From the NCBI GenBank assembly GCA_944351415.1, contig CALVPQ010000015.1:1-36482 (forward strand): 36,482 nucleotides of DNA, given 5' to 3'. This stretch comes from an uncultured Clostridia bacterium. GTDB lineage: Bacteria > Bacillota > Clostridia > Christensenellales > UBA1242. The translations under genes were made by a program, and so were the position numbers. This document shows, one piece after another, positions 27,133 through 34,666 of the stretch. Under the pieces are notes generated by a model, which searched no databases, was not told where the DNA came from, and saw nothing but the letters and a program-made list of their open reading frames with translations. The stretch's first letter is position 1. Every line of letters starts with the position of its first letter.

Positions 27133-27571
27133 TTTTTCTCTCCAATTTTCTAAAATTAGTGGCATTTCCAATAATTTTTTCAATAACTTTTTTAGTAGTA
27201 GTTAAGTCTTCTTTAGATATGCCTTTAATTATTATTTTGTGCCAGTTGTTTATGGCTTTATCAAACCTGCAAGCAAGTTCTCTCCCTTTATCTGTAAGTG
27301 TAAGTTTAATATTTCGTGTATTTTCAGAAATATTATTAACATATTTAATAAGTTTTTTATTTAAAAGTTTAGAAACAATCCGATGAGTATGAGATTTATC
27401 ACATTCAATATCGTGAGTAATTTCTATTTGAGACCTATCACCTTCATTATAAAGAATGCTCATAAAAAACATTTCAGAGCTTTTAAGGTTAAGTTCTTTA
27501 AATTCTTCGTTAAGATAACTTTGCAGATGTTTTTTTACAAGAGGCAATGATTTAAAAATAGAATTATTCAT
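27125..27571 (-). CDS. MarR-family transcriptional regulator
   Basis: The 148-residue winged-helix regulator has a central DNA-binding region (about 40-100) with the typical ITHDIECDKSHTHRIVSKLLNKKLIKYV recognition helix and wing (GRELA end) between N- and C-terminal dimerisation helices. It is the first gene of an operon with two ABC half-exporters and a MacB-like transporter, the common design in which a MarR repressor senses the exported compound. The start follows GGAG. The promoter carries a palindrome over the -35 box that could be its own operator. Confidence 0.92.
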   Translation of the reverse strand: MNNSIFKSLPLVKKHLQSYLNEEFKELNLKSSEMFFMSILYNEGDRSQIEITHDIECDKSHTHRIVSKLLNKKLIKYVNNISENTRNIKLTLTDKGRELACRFDKAINNWHKIIIKGISKEDLTTTKKVIEKIIGNATNFRKLERKNV

Positions 27572-27592
27572 ATTTTCTCCGTAACCTTAGTA

Positions 27593-27622
27593 ATTATATG
27601 CAAACAAGGTTGATAAGTCAAC
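27593..27622 (-). promoter_or_regulatory. Promoter and putative MarR operator
   Basis: On the minus strand TTGACT (27616-27621), a 17-base spacer and a perfect TATAAT (27593-27598). The palindrome GTTGA-N4-TCAAC (27609-27622) covers the -35 box, a position suited to autorepression. Confidence 0.7.
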
Positions 27623-27703
27623 TAAAAAATGCACTAAATTTTATAAAATTAATCTAAAATAAAAAAATATTTTGACTAAATTTTATAATTTTTGAATAAT
27701 TGA

Positions 27704-27732
27704 TTGCAAGAGTTAATTTAATATGGTATATT
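27704..27732 (+). promoter_or_regulatory. Promoter of the beta-solenoid gene
   Basis: TTGCAA (27704-27709), a 17-base spacer and TATATT (27727-27732), then the GGAGG ribosome site and ATG 27752. Confidence 0.55.
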
Positions 27733-27751
27733 ATTTAAAATGGAGGTATAT

Positions 27752-28816
27752 ATGGGACTATTTAAGAAAAATAATAAAGTTATAGACCCTATAATACATG
27801 ATGAAGAGGCAAATTTCACATTATCAAGCGGAGTTCATATACTAAATAAATGTCATAATGTTTCGTTAAATGGCTCATGTATTGTGCTTGAAAGTTTTGA
27901 TTGCACCTTTAAAGAAATTTCAGGTAAGGCAAAAGTCCAGATGATTGAAAATGGAGAAATTGACACACTTACAGGCAAAGCTAAGATAGGGCTTTTCAAA
28001 AGTGGGAAAATAACATTAGTAGCCGGGAAATCATCAATCACAACTATAAATTCTTGCACCATAGATTATGTTAAAGATAAGGCAAGTATAGGCACAGTTA
28101 ATGGTGGGTTTATAAGATTTATTGATGATAAGGCAGAACTTGCCACACTTACAAACGGTGAAGTTATGTTTGTAAGAAATAAAGCCAGAATCGTTACTAT
28201 GATAACAGGTAAAATAACAGGGATTGAAAATAGTGCAAATCTTGTAAGTATGCTTAATGGAAGCATAACCTATCTTTTAAACTATGCAAAAGTTGGAACT
28301 ATGAATGATGGACATATTAATCTTTTTGCTGATGGAAGTGAAGTTTCAACCTTTAATAATGGGAAAATAGATGAAATGATAGGAAGAGCACTTATATCTG
28401 CAAATATGAATGGGGAGATAGGTTATCAAGATAAACAAACAATAATTTTATATTCACCAAAAGAAAGTGAGAAGAGAATGAGTGAATATAAACAAGAGAA
28501 AGAATCTGCTATAATCTCTGCCACCTCTATATCTCCAATAGGTGAAGAGCAAGTAGGTAGCGATGAAAACGAGAAGATTGACCAAGAGTTAACAAAAGAA
28601 GAAACTAGAGAAATTAATATAAAAACAGACGAGTCTAAAGAAAAAAATATAGAACTCTTAGAAGAAAAAGTTAATAAAACAAAAAAGAAATCAAAACCTA
28701 AACAACTAAAAATTGATGATATTGAAAGTATGGAACAGAAAGAAGAAATAAAAGACTCAAAAGAAGTTGATAATAAAAATGATGAGGCAGATAGCACAAA
28801 TAATTCAGAAGAGTAA
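27752..28816 (+). CDS. Bactofilin-like beta-solenoid protein with strict 17-residue repeat
   Basis: I do not recognise a named family. This is a 354-residue cytoplasmic protein, with no signal peptide or membrane helix. From about residue 63 to 232 it consists of ten consecutive 17-residue units without any gap, of the form xxxxNGxIxxxxxKAxI (for example GTVNGGFIRFIDDKAEL then ATLTNGEVMFVRNKARI); two or three looser units precede them. Alternating hydrophobic positions and NG/GK turns indicate a right-handed beta-solenoid, and bactofilins are the nearest known architecture. The tail (about 240-354) is Lys/Glu-rich and probably disordered. The start is ATG 27752, after GGAGG at 27742; an ATG at 27740 would sit on the ribosome site itself. 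Divergent from the MarR operon; the next gene is a metal exporter-like permease. Confidence 0.75.
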   Translation: MGLFKKNNKVIDPIIHDEEANFTLSSGVHILNKCHNVSLNGSCIVLESFDCTFKEISGKAKVQMIENGEIDTLTGKAKIGLFKSGKITLVAGKSSITTINSCTIDYVKDKASIGTVNGGFIRFIDDKAELATLTNGEVMFVRNKARIVTMITGKITGIENSANLVSMLNGSITYLLNYAKVGTMNDGHINLFADGSEVSTFNNGKIDEMIGRALISANMNGEIGYQDKQTIILYSPKESEKRMSEYKQEKESAIISATSISPIGEEQVGSDENEKIDQELTKEETREINIKTDESKEKNIELLEEKVNKTKKKSKPKQLKIDDIESMEQKEEIKDSKEVDNKNDEADSTNNSEE

Positions 28817-28855
28817 AAACTTAAAAAATATAGTGAAACTTTAATGAAAATGTGC

Positions 28856-28904
28856 TAAAATATATTGTAAATAAAAATTAATGCACCTTTAATATAGGTG
28901 CATT
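28856..28904 (+). promoter_or_regulatory. Hairpin before the permease gene: terminator or leader attenuator
   Basis: A perfect 9-bp stem AATGCACCT/AGGTGCATT (28880-28904) with a seven-base loop ends 15 bases before the permease ATG, just ahead of the GGAG ribosome site. Its U tail is short. TAAAAT at 28856-28861 with a weak -35 (GTGAAA, 28833-28838) upstream would place the hairpin in the leader of the permease mRNA. Confidence 0.5.
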
Positions 28905-28918
28905 TTAAATGGAGAAAA

Positions 28919-30058
28919 ATGGATTTATTTTTAGATGCGTTATGGGACGCCACCAAAGATACTTTAATAGTTATTCCTATTTTGTATTTAGCTTATTTAC
29001 TTGTAAGCTATTTTTCTCATAACAACAATGAAAAATATGCCAAAGTTTTGCACTATACAAATAAGGCAGGTCCTGTAATAGGTGCATTTTTAGGCTGTAT
29101 TCCACAATGTGGGTTTTCATCTGTTATGAGCGAATTATATTCAAAAAAGATAATCACACTTGGCACTCTTATGGCTGTTTTTATTGCAACAAGTGATGAA
29201 GCTATACCAATTATGCTATCAGAGCCAGAGTTTATTCCAGATTTACTTATACTACTTGCTATAAAGGTTATTTATGGTATAGTTGTAGGTTATATTATAG
29301 ATGGAATTATCAAACTATTTAATAAAAGAAATAAAGTATTGCAAGTTAAGGAAACATCAAATAACCTAGATAATAAAATCAAAGATGGCGAAGAAAATTA
29401 TAATAAAACTATCGAATTAAAAAACATAGATAATAAAACTACATCAATATCTGTAGAAAATGATAATAGCGATGTTAATAACTTTGAACTTGAAACTAAA
29501 TCACAAGAACATACTAATGATGCCATAGATAAAGAACTTGAACAAATCAATATTAGTGGGTGCGAGAGTGGGCATGGTCATAAACATAAAAAACATAAAT
29601 GTCATCATGGAAGAGAGGAAGAACAAGGACATGCACATAGCCATGGGCACTGTTGTGCAACAAATATTTTTTTAGATGCTTTAAGACATACTGCCATTAT
29701 TGTTGCTTATGTTTTTGTTGCAACACTTATTATAAACTTAATTGATAGATATTGTGGTGGATTAGCACCACTACAGAAATTTTTTACAGATAACGTTTAT
29801 ATCCAAATATTGTTTGCATCACTTATAGGGTTGATACCAAATTGTGCTGCTTCCGTGTTTATTGTTGAGCTTTTTATGTCTGGAGTTTTATATTTCCCTG
29901 CGCTGGTGGCGGGGCTAAGTGCAGGTGCTGGTGTTGGACTGATAGTGCTATACACATCAAACTATAAAAAGATAGGTGTAAATGTGATAATAACATTCTT
30001 ACTCTATTGTCTAGCCGTTATAGGTGGAATAATTATCAATTTTATTCCGATTTGGTGA
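28919..30058 (+). CDS. Putative heavy-metal exporter permease (ArsP_2-like) with His/Cys-rich loop
   Basis: The 379-residue membrane protein consists of two homologous halves. Each begins with a FLDALxxT segment and contains a conserved cysteine block in a helix: GCIPQCGFSSVMSELY (about 60) and GLIPNCAASVFIVELF (about 304). About eight to ten helices are present. This fits the family described as putative 10-helix heavy-metal exporters (ArsP_2, PF11449 as I recall). The halves are joined by a hydrophilic loop (about 140-250) whose end is extremely rich in His and Cys (SGHGHKHKKHKCHHG and GHAHSHGHCC), a likely cytosolic metal-binding segment. The start is ATG 28919 behind GGAG; an in-frame GTG at 28898 lies in the hairpin. 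The transported ion is unknown. Confidence 0.75.
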   Translation: MDLFLDALWDATKDTLIVIPILYLAYLLVSYFSHNNNEKYAKVLHYTNKAGPVIGAFLGCIPQCGFSSVMSELYSKKIITLGTLMAVFIATSDEAIPIMLSEPEFIPDLLILLAIKVIYGIVVGYIIDGIIKLFNKRNKVLQVKETSNNLDNKIKDGEENYNKTIELKNIDNKTTSISVENDNSDVNNFELETKSQEHTNDAIDKELEQINISGCESGHGHKHKKHKCHHGREEEQGHAHSHGHCCATNIFLDALRHTAIIVAYVFVATLIINLIDRYCGGLAPLQKFFTDNVYIQILFASLIGLIPNCAASVFIVELFMSGVLYFPALVAGLSAGAGVGLIVLYTSNYKKIGVNVIITFLLYCLAVIGGIIINFIPIW

Positions 30059-30064
30059 AAATAG

Positions 30065-30094
30065 TTGACAAAATTAGACATACTAGTTTAGAAT
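30065..30094 (+). promoter_or_regulatory. Promoter of the Rho-like gene
   Basis: A perfect TTGACA (30065-30070), an 18-base spacer and TAGAAT (30089-30094), then the AGGAG ribosome site before ATG 30119. Confidence 0.7.
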
Positions 30095-30118
30095 TTATTA
30101 AGCTCTAGGAGATTACAA

Positions 30119-31243
30119 ATGATAAAAAAAGAAAATACTAAAGAAAAAGAATTGCTAGTGAGGGAACTAGGGATTTATGAACTTCGTGGGCTTGCCCGTG
30201 AAGTTGGAGTGCCTTCACCAACAAAAAAGAAAAGAGAAGAACTTATAAGTTTAATACTAAAAAAATTTCAAGATGGTATGATAATGGACCCAAAGCGAAG
30301 AACAAAAGGTCGTCCATATAAAAAGCTTTCATCAATAGAAGATATTGTTAGTTCAATGACAAATTCTTATGAAAATAGCAATATTCCAATGACTTATGAA
30401 TCTATTATAACATTTGCACAAGAAATACCTCAATTTACTTCAACTGATGATGATACGGTCTATGTTTTTGAGGGGATTGCACGAAAAAATGCTGAATACA
30501 TGATGTTTTATTGTGATAACAAAAGCATATATTTGAAAGATATTAACCATCTTGATAAATTAAAAATTGGTGATAAAATTAAGGTTGAAGCTAAGTCAAT
30601 GGGTGGAAAAAATCAATATATTGCAAATAAAATTTTAAATATAAATAATATAGAAGCCAGCAGTTATAAAGTTAATAATAATGAAAAGGGAAATGAGATA
30701 ATATCAAACCAAACTATTCCTTATGGAGATACTAATATTTTTGTTGGCAGACGTAATGTGTATCTATTTAATGAAGATTTATATGAAAATAATAATTTTG
30801 AAACTATAACAAAATATTGTAAAGAAAATAATATAAAATTATTACTACTTGCTCTGAACACATCTTTTGAAAATCAAATTCTTTTTAAAAAACTTGAATT
30901 TGAAAATTTTACAACACCTTTTGGAAGCAGTAATATTGTTAATTTTAATAAGATTATAGACACAATAAATTATGCCCAAAATCTTATTGAGAAAGGGGAA
31001 GATGTTATTGTATTTGTTTTAGATATTGTTGAGATGCTAAGAATACTTGATAAATGTTTTGTAAGTGAGATTCAGTTGAATAGTGAACATTGTGAGCAAA
31101 CAATAATAATTGCCGATAAGGTTGTTTCTTTGGGAAGAGCTTACGAAAAAGCAAGTTTAACTTTAGTTTTAGGATATAATAAACATGATGAAAATGAAAA
31201 ATATCTCAATGAAAACGTTTTTAGAATAAGCAAAAAAATATAA
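30119..31243 (+). CDS. Degenerate Rho-like protein without Walker A
   Basis: This 374-residue protein has the layout of transcription terminator Rho. Residues about 13-50 (ELGIYELRGLAREVGVPSPT, KKKREELISLIL) form a Rho N-terminal domain. Residues about 110-175 (DDTVYVFEGIARKNAEYMMF to KNQYIANKIL) match the cold-shock-like RNA-binding domain. The last ~170 residues follow the order of the Rho ATPase: IKLLLLALNTSFENQ for LIVLLIDERPEEV, a segment ending IEKGEDVIVFVLDIVEMLRIL for VEHGKDVVILLDSITRLARA, and ADKVVSLGRAYEKASLTLVLG for the FGAARNIEEGGSLTIIA block. The Walker A (GxxxxGKT) is missing: the place is taken by FVGRRNVYLFNED. It cannot be an ordinary Rho helicase; it may bind RNA or modulate the true Rho. 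The ribosome site AGGAG sets the start. Confidence 0.75.
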   Translation: MIKKENTKEKELLVRELGIYELRGLAREVGVPSPTKKKREELISLILKKFQDGMIMDPKRRTKGRPYKKLSSIEDIVSSMTNSYENSNIPMTYESIITFAQEIPQFTSTDDDTVYVFEGIARKNAEYMMFYCDNKSIYLKDINHLDKLKIGDKIKVEAKSMGGKNQYIANKILNINNIEASSYKVNNNEKGNEIISNQTIPYGDTNIFVGRRNVYLFNEDLYENNNFETITKYCKENNIKLLLLALNTSFENQILFKKLEFENFTTPFGSSNIVNFNKIIDTINYAQNLIEKGEDVIVFVLDIVEMLRILDKCFVSEIQLNSEHCEQTIIIADKVVSLGRAYEKASLTLVLGYNKHDENEKYLNENVFRISKKI

Positions 31244-31284
31244 AGGATTAGGAATAAAATAAAAATAACTACACAAAATAATTT

Positions 31285-31355
31285 AAGTAAAGAAAACAAG
31301 TTTTATCTTTACTAAAAACAAATCGCAAGTGTGAGAAATATTCTCTAAAAGGCGA
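31285..31355 (+). terminator. Double hairpin / compound terminator after the Rho-like gene
   Basis: Hairpin A: AGTAAAGA/TCTTTACT (about 31286-31313). Hairpin B: AACAAATCGC/GCGATTTGTT (about 31317-31352) enclosing a nested GAGAA/TTCTC hairpin, followed by TTTATTTAT. Hairpin B is a good Rho-independent terminator; hairpin A's role is unclear. Confidence 0.75.
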
Positions 31356-31419
31356 TTTGTTTTTATTTATATAAGGTGAATGTTATTTTTGAAATGAAAA
31401 TTTTAATTAATAAAAATAA

Positions 31420-31458
31420 TTGACAAATATCACTTTTAATGATTATAATAAAACTATG
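31420..31458 (+). promoter_or_regulatory. Consensus leaderless promoter of lgt
   Basis: A perfect TTGACA (31420-31425), an 18-base spacer and a perfect TATAAT (31444-31449), then exactly six bases and ATG (31456). The transcript should begin at or beside the A of the start codon; no ribosome site exists. Confidence 0.8.
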
Positions 31459-32415
31459 TTTGGATTTTATGATAGTTATTTTTTATTTTTTGGACTACAA
31501 ATAACATATTATGGATTTATTATAGCTTTAGGTATGGCTTTAGCGGTATTTATAGCATGTAAAAATGCAAAATATAGGGGGCTTAAAACAGATGATATAG
31601 TTCTTGCTGCTTGTTATGTGCTTCCTCTTGCTATAATAGGTGCAAGACTTTATTATGTGATATTTAGTGATTATAGTTATTCCTTTGGCGAAATTTTTAG
31701 AATATGGGACGGGGGAATGGCAATCTATGGCGGAGTTATTGGCGGGGCAATAGGTGTAATGCTATTTTGTATTATACACAAGAAGAATTTTTTTGATGTA
31801 GGGGATATAGCTGTGCCAAGTTTAATACTTGGGCAGGCGATTGGAAGAATAGGGTGCTATTTTTCTGGCTGCTGTTATGGAATTGAAGTCACAGATTCTT
31901 CTCTTATGTGGTTTCCGTTGTCAATGCAAGTGAATGGCGAATGGCATTTATCCACAATGTTTTATGAATCAATATGGAACTTTCTAGGTTTTATAGTTTT
32001 AATGCTTTTATTAAGAAAAGCAAATGTGAAACGTCGTGGTGTGGTAATGTCATTATATTTAATTATATATGGAGCTGGAAGAGCCTGGATTGAAGGTTTA
32101 CGTGGAGACAGCCTTTATATTGGTTCAATCAAGGTATCACAACTTTTAAGTATACTTCTTGTAGTTGCAGGTGTTATTGTTTTAACAGTAGTTTATTTTT
32201 TAACAAAACAAGGCAAAATAAAAACGTTAAAAGAAATGTACTTTGATGAATTTGTCTTAGAACAAAATGAGCTTGCAAAAAGGAAAAAAGAGAAAAATAA
32301 AGAGAAACGTAAAGAGAAGAGAATTCTAAAGAGCAAAAAAAATAGAGAATCCGATAAAACAGATAACAACAAGTCTAATAATTCAGAGGTTGAAAATAAT
32401 ACAAAAAAAGAATAA
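31456..32415 (+). CDS. lgt: Prolipoprotein diacylglyceryl transferase
   Basis: An integral membrane enzyme that transfers the diacylglyceryl group of phosphatidylglycerol to the lipobox cysteine of prelipoproteins. The 319 residues show seven membrane helices, the family block GGMAIYGGVIGG (about 94), the signature GQAIGRIGCYFSGCCYG (about 126, with the essential Arg of GRIG) and the late YGAGRAWIEGLRGDSL block (about 205). A Lys/Glu/Asn-rich cytoplasmic tail of ~50 residues (about 270-319) extends beyond the usual end. I start at ATG 31456. A longer in-frame reading from a TTG at 31420 would have its start codon inside the -35 box TTGACA, so it is rejected. Lipoproteins are thus part of this organism's surface. 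Confidence 0.95.
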   Translation: MFGFYDSYFLFFGLQITYYGFIIALGMALAVFIACKNAKYRGLKTDDIVLAACYVLPLAIIGARLYYVIFSDYSYSFGEIFRIWDGGMAIYGGVIGGAIGVMLFCIIHKKNFFDVGDIAVPSLILGQAIGRIGCYFSGCCYGIEVTDSSLMWFPLSMQVNGEWHLSTMFYESIWNFLGFIVLMLLLRKANVKRRGVVMSLYLIIYGAGRAWIEGLRGDSLYIGSIKVSQLLSILLVVAGVIVLTVVYFLTKQGKIKTLKEMYFDEFVLEQNELAKRKKEKNKEKRKEKRILKSKKNRESDKTDNNKSNNSEVENNTKKE

Positions 32416-32487
32416 TAATTTATAAATTCGATAAAATAAATGGATTTTAAAAGAATAAAATAATATAAAATTAATAATAATAAAATT

Positions 32488-32976
32488 ATGAAAGGGCGTA
32501 TTTTTACAATTAAAAAGACAACTATTTTAAAGTTGTCTTTTATATTTAATGTTTTGTTATTTATCACATCATCACTAATTTCTTTTTTAGTTATAAAAAA
32601 TTATAATTTATGGTTTTTCATGTTTTGTATTTTTATTGGCTTGCATTTACTTATAAGAAGTTTTTTATTTAGATTTGACTCTTCTTGTTACTTTGGTTTT
32701 CTATTGCTTTTTATCGGCGGTTTTTATTTGTATTGTCTGCTATTAAATTTACAGGAATTTTATTCGGTATTTTTGTTAATGTCTTTTTCACTTGCATCAT
32801 ATCTTACAGCGTTTTTCTATCAACAAAATTTTCAGTATTATCTTTCTTTTTCGCTAATATTCGTTTCAATAGACCTATTTCTTTATTTGTTAAATATAAT
32901 ATCAATTTTAATTTTTCTTGCAATTATACTATTAATTGTGGTATTATTACTATGTAGATATTTAACACTTAAATAG
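32488..32976 (+). CDS. Small hydrophobic membrane protein
   Basis: The 162-residue protein is almost entirely hydrophobic, rich in Phe/Leu/Ile, with five or six likely membrane helices (about 14-33, 38-55, 65-85, 88-107, 113-130, 136-158). I do not recognise it. No ribosome site precedes the ATG, which lies in A/T-rich sequence, so the start is uncertain. It lies between lgt and the DivIVA-like gene (13 bases to the next start) and may be co-transcribed with the latter; some Gram-positives have small membrane proteins near DivIVA-type genes. Confidence 0.55.
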   Translation: MKGRIFTIKKTTILKLSFIFNVLLFITSSLISFLVIKNYNLWFFMFCIFIGLHLLIRSFLFRFDSSCYFGFLLLFIGGFYLYCLLLNLQEFYSVFLLMSFSLASYLTAFFYQQNFQYYLSFSLIFVSIDLFLYLLNIISILIFLAIILLIVVLLLCRYLTLK

Positions 32977-32989
32977 TTAGGAGAGGAAA

Positions 32990-33757
32990 ATGTTTTCAAC
33001 AGAAATTAATGGTTATAATAAAGATGAAGTTGATAAATACGTGGCAAATTTAAAAGCCAGTTATGAAAAAAGTTTAATGGAAGAAAAGTTAAAAGTTCTT
33101 GAAGCAGAACGAAAAGTTCTTGAATACAAGAATAAACAAAAAAACATAATGAGAGTGCTTGAATCTTTTAAAAAAGAAGAGGCTGAAGGTAATCGCAATA
33201 TAGAAATTCTAAGGGGAGAACAACTTAGAATGATATATCAAAATCTACAAAGTTTTTTAGAAGAGCTTAATTCTCGTTATCCTGGAATTATTCTAAATAG
33301 TTCATATAAAAAACTTGTCGTTGATATTGAATCAATATTAAATAAAGCCGATGCAAGAAAGAGTGAAATTATAAGCACAGGCACAGAGAACGACCCAATG
33401 AGAATATTGTTATCAAAGATGCAAGACAAAAAGCAACAAGAAAACCCTAAGGAAATAAAAATTGAAAGGGTGAATTTTGATAGAGACAAAACAAGTCTTA
33501 TTAAACCTGTTTGTGAGATGGAAATGCAGACAGATGAAGAAACTGGTGATTATGACAATTTAGTTGATAAATTTTTAAATACTAAACCAACGGAGGAAAA
33601 ACCATTAAATCAACATAAGCTTCAACAAACAAGCGGTTTTGATTTTATGGAAGCTGTCAATCCTCATGAAGACTTGAACGAAATAATGAAAGCCTTTGAC
33701 TTCTTTAATGATGAAAATAATAAGCCTAAGGAAGGCGAATATAACTTTGATGATTAA
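32990..33757 (+). CDS. DivIVA-like coiled-coil protein
   Basis: The 255-residue cytoplasmic protein opens with MFSTEINGYNKDEVDKYVANL, the DivIVA/GpsB-type N-terminal domain that binds curved membrane and organises division or polar growth. A coiled coil follows (about 20-75), then a helical middle (about 75-125) and a long, acidic, probably disordered tail with short hydrophobic motifs (VDKFLNTKP about 184; FDFMEAVNPHEDLNEIMKAFDFFND about 215). Typical DivIVA is ~165-220 residues, so the tail is an extension that could recruit partners. The ribosome site AGGAGAGG sets the start. Confidence 0.75.
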   Translation: MFSTEINGYNKDEVDKYVANLKASYEKSLMEEKLKVLEAERKVLEYKNKQKNIMRVLESFKKEEAEGNRNIEILRGEQLRMIYQNLQSFLEELNSRYPGIILNSSYKKLVVDIESILNKADARKSEIISTGTENDPMRILLSKMQDKKQQENPKEIKIERVNFDRDKTSLIKPVCEMEMQTDEETGDYDNLVDKFLNTKPTEEKPLNQHKLQQTSGFDFMEAVNPHEDLNEIMKAFDFFNDENNKPKEGEYNFDD

Positions 33758-33764
33758 AATTTAG

Positions 33765-33830
33765 AAAAAAATCAAGTAAATTCTAAGACGAAAATAAATT
33801 ATGCTAGCCCAAAATATTACTTGATTTTTT
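33765..33830. terminator. Bidirectional terminator with long loop
   Basis: Perfect 14-bp inverted repeat (33765-33778 with 33817-33830; core AATCAAGTAA/TTACTTGATT) around a 38-base loop, between the convergent DivIVA-like and reductase genes. A-rich on the left and T-rich on the right. Confidence 0.85.
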
Positions 33831-33836
33831 TAAAAA

Positions 33837-34574
33837 CTAAAATCTTAAAACACCGCCTGACACAGTTAACACTTCGCCAGTTATGAAACTTGCTTTATCG
33901 CTAGCCAAAAAGAACACGGCATGAGCAACATCACAAGCCTCTCCAAGTCTCTGTAGTGGAGTATTTTCTTTAATATGTTCTTTTTCAAGTTTGTTAAAAC
34001 AACTTGTCATTTTGGTTTCAATAAAACCAGGCGCAACGGCATTTACTCTTATATTGCAAGTGGCAAGTTCTAATGCTAGAGCCTTTGTAAGTCCAATAAC
34101 TCCTGCTTTTGTTGCAGAATAAGTGGTTTCAGCTGGTCCGCCATAAAGTCCATAGATGGAAGATATATTTATAATATTCCCATGTTTTTGTTTGATAAAA
34201 TATTTAGATAAAATTTGATTACAATATATAGTTCCTTTAAGATTTATATCTATAATTTTATCAATATTTTCTTTGCTTTCATCACAAAGCAAAATCTCAG
34301 GGTTGCTTATTCCTGCGTTGCAAACAGCACAATCTAAATAGTCACTTTCATCAAATGCCTGCTTAATGCAACTCTCAATATCTTGATAATTTTCTAAATT
34401 CATTTTAAAAGTTTTTATTTCAATATTAATTTTATTACAATATTCAATAATTTTATTGCAGTTTCCGTTATAATAGGTTGCTATAATATTATAGCCATTA
34501 TCAGCAAATTCTTTTGCAATAGCATAACCAATATCACCTGAAGCACCGGTTATAAAAACACTTTTTCTAATCAT
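33837..34574 (-). CDS. fabG: FabG-like short-chain dehydrogenase/reductase
   Basis: An NADPH-dependent SDR of 245 residues, closest in length and motifs to 3-oxoacyl-ACP reductase. Motifs: TGASGDIG cofactor loop (9-16), NAG (about 86-88), a catalytic Ser in INISSIYG (about 138), YSATK with catalytic Tyr and Lys (about 152-156), and RVNAVAPGFIETKMT (about 177). The C-terminal GEVLTVSGGVLRF matches FabG. It is alone rather than in a fab cluster, so the role in fatty-acid synthesis is likely but not proven; a reductase for another substrate is possible. The ribosome site AAGGAG lies eight bases before the ATG. Confidence 0.85.
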   Translation of the reverse strand: MIRKSVFITGASGDIGYAIAKEFADNGYNIIATYYNGNCNKIIEYCNKINIEIKTFKMNLENYQDIESCIKQAFDESDYLDCAVCNAGISNPEILLCDESKENIDKIIDINLKGTIYCNQILSKYFIKQKHGNIINISSIYGLYGGPAETTYSATKAGVIGLTKALALELATCNIRVNAVAPGFIETKMTSCFNKLEKEHIKENTPLQRLGEACDVAHAVFFLASDKASFITGEVLTVSGGVLRF

Positions 34575-34651
34575 TTTTTCTCCTTAAAAAGGATTTTATC
34601 ACAAAAACATAAATTTTAAAACAAAAATATAAACAAATCAAAATATTATGT

Positions 34652-34666
34652 TATAATAATTATATG
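34652..34666 (+). promoter_or_regulatory. Leaderless promoter of the UDG-like gene
   Basis: TGTTATAAT, an extended -10 with perfect TATAAT at 34652-34657, ends six bases before ATG 34664. No good -35 and no ribosome site are seen. Confidence 0.6.

Noticed and set aside
31420..31455. Longer N-terminus of Lgt starting at a TTG
   Set aside because: The TTG is the first part of the -35 box TTGACA of a perfect promoter whose start point lies downstream.
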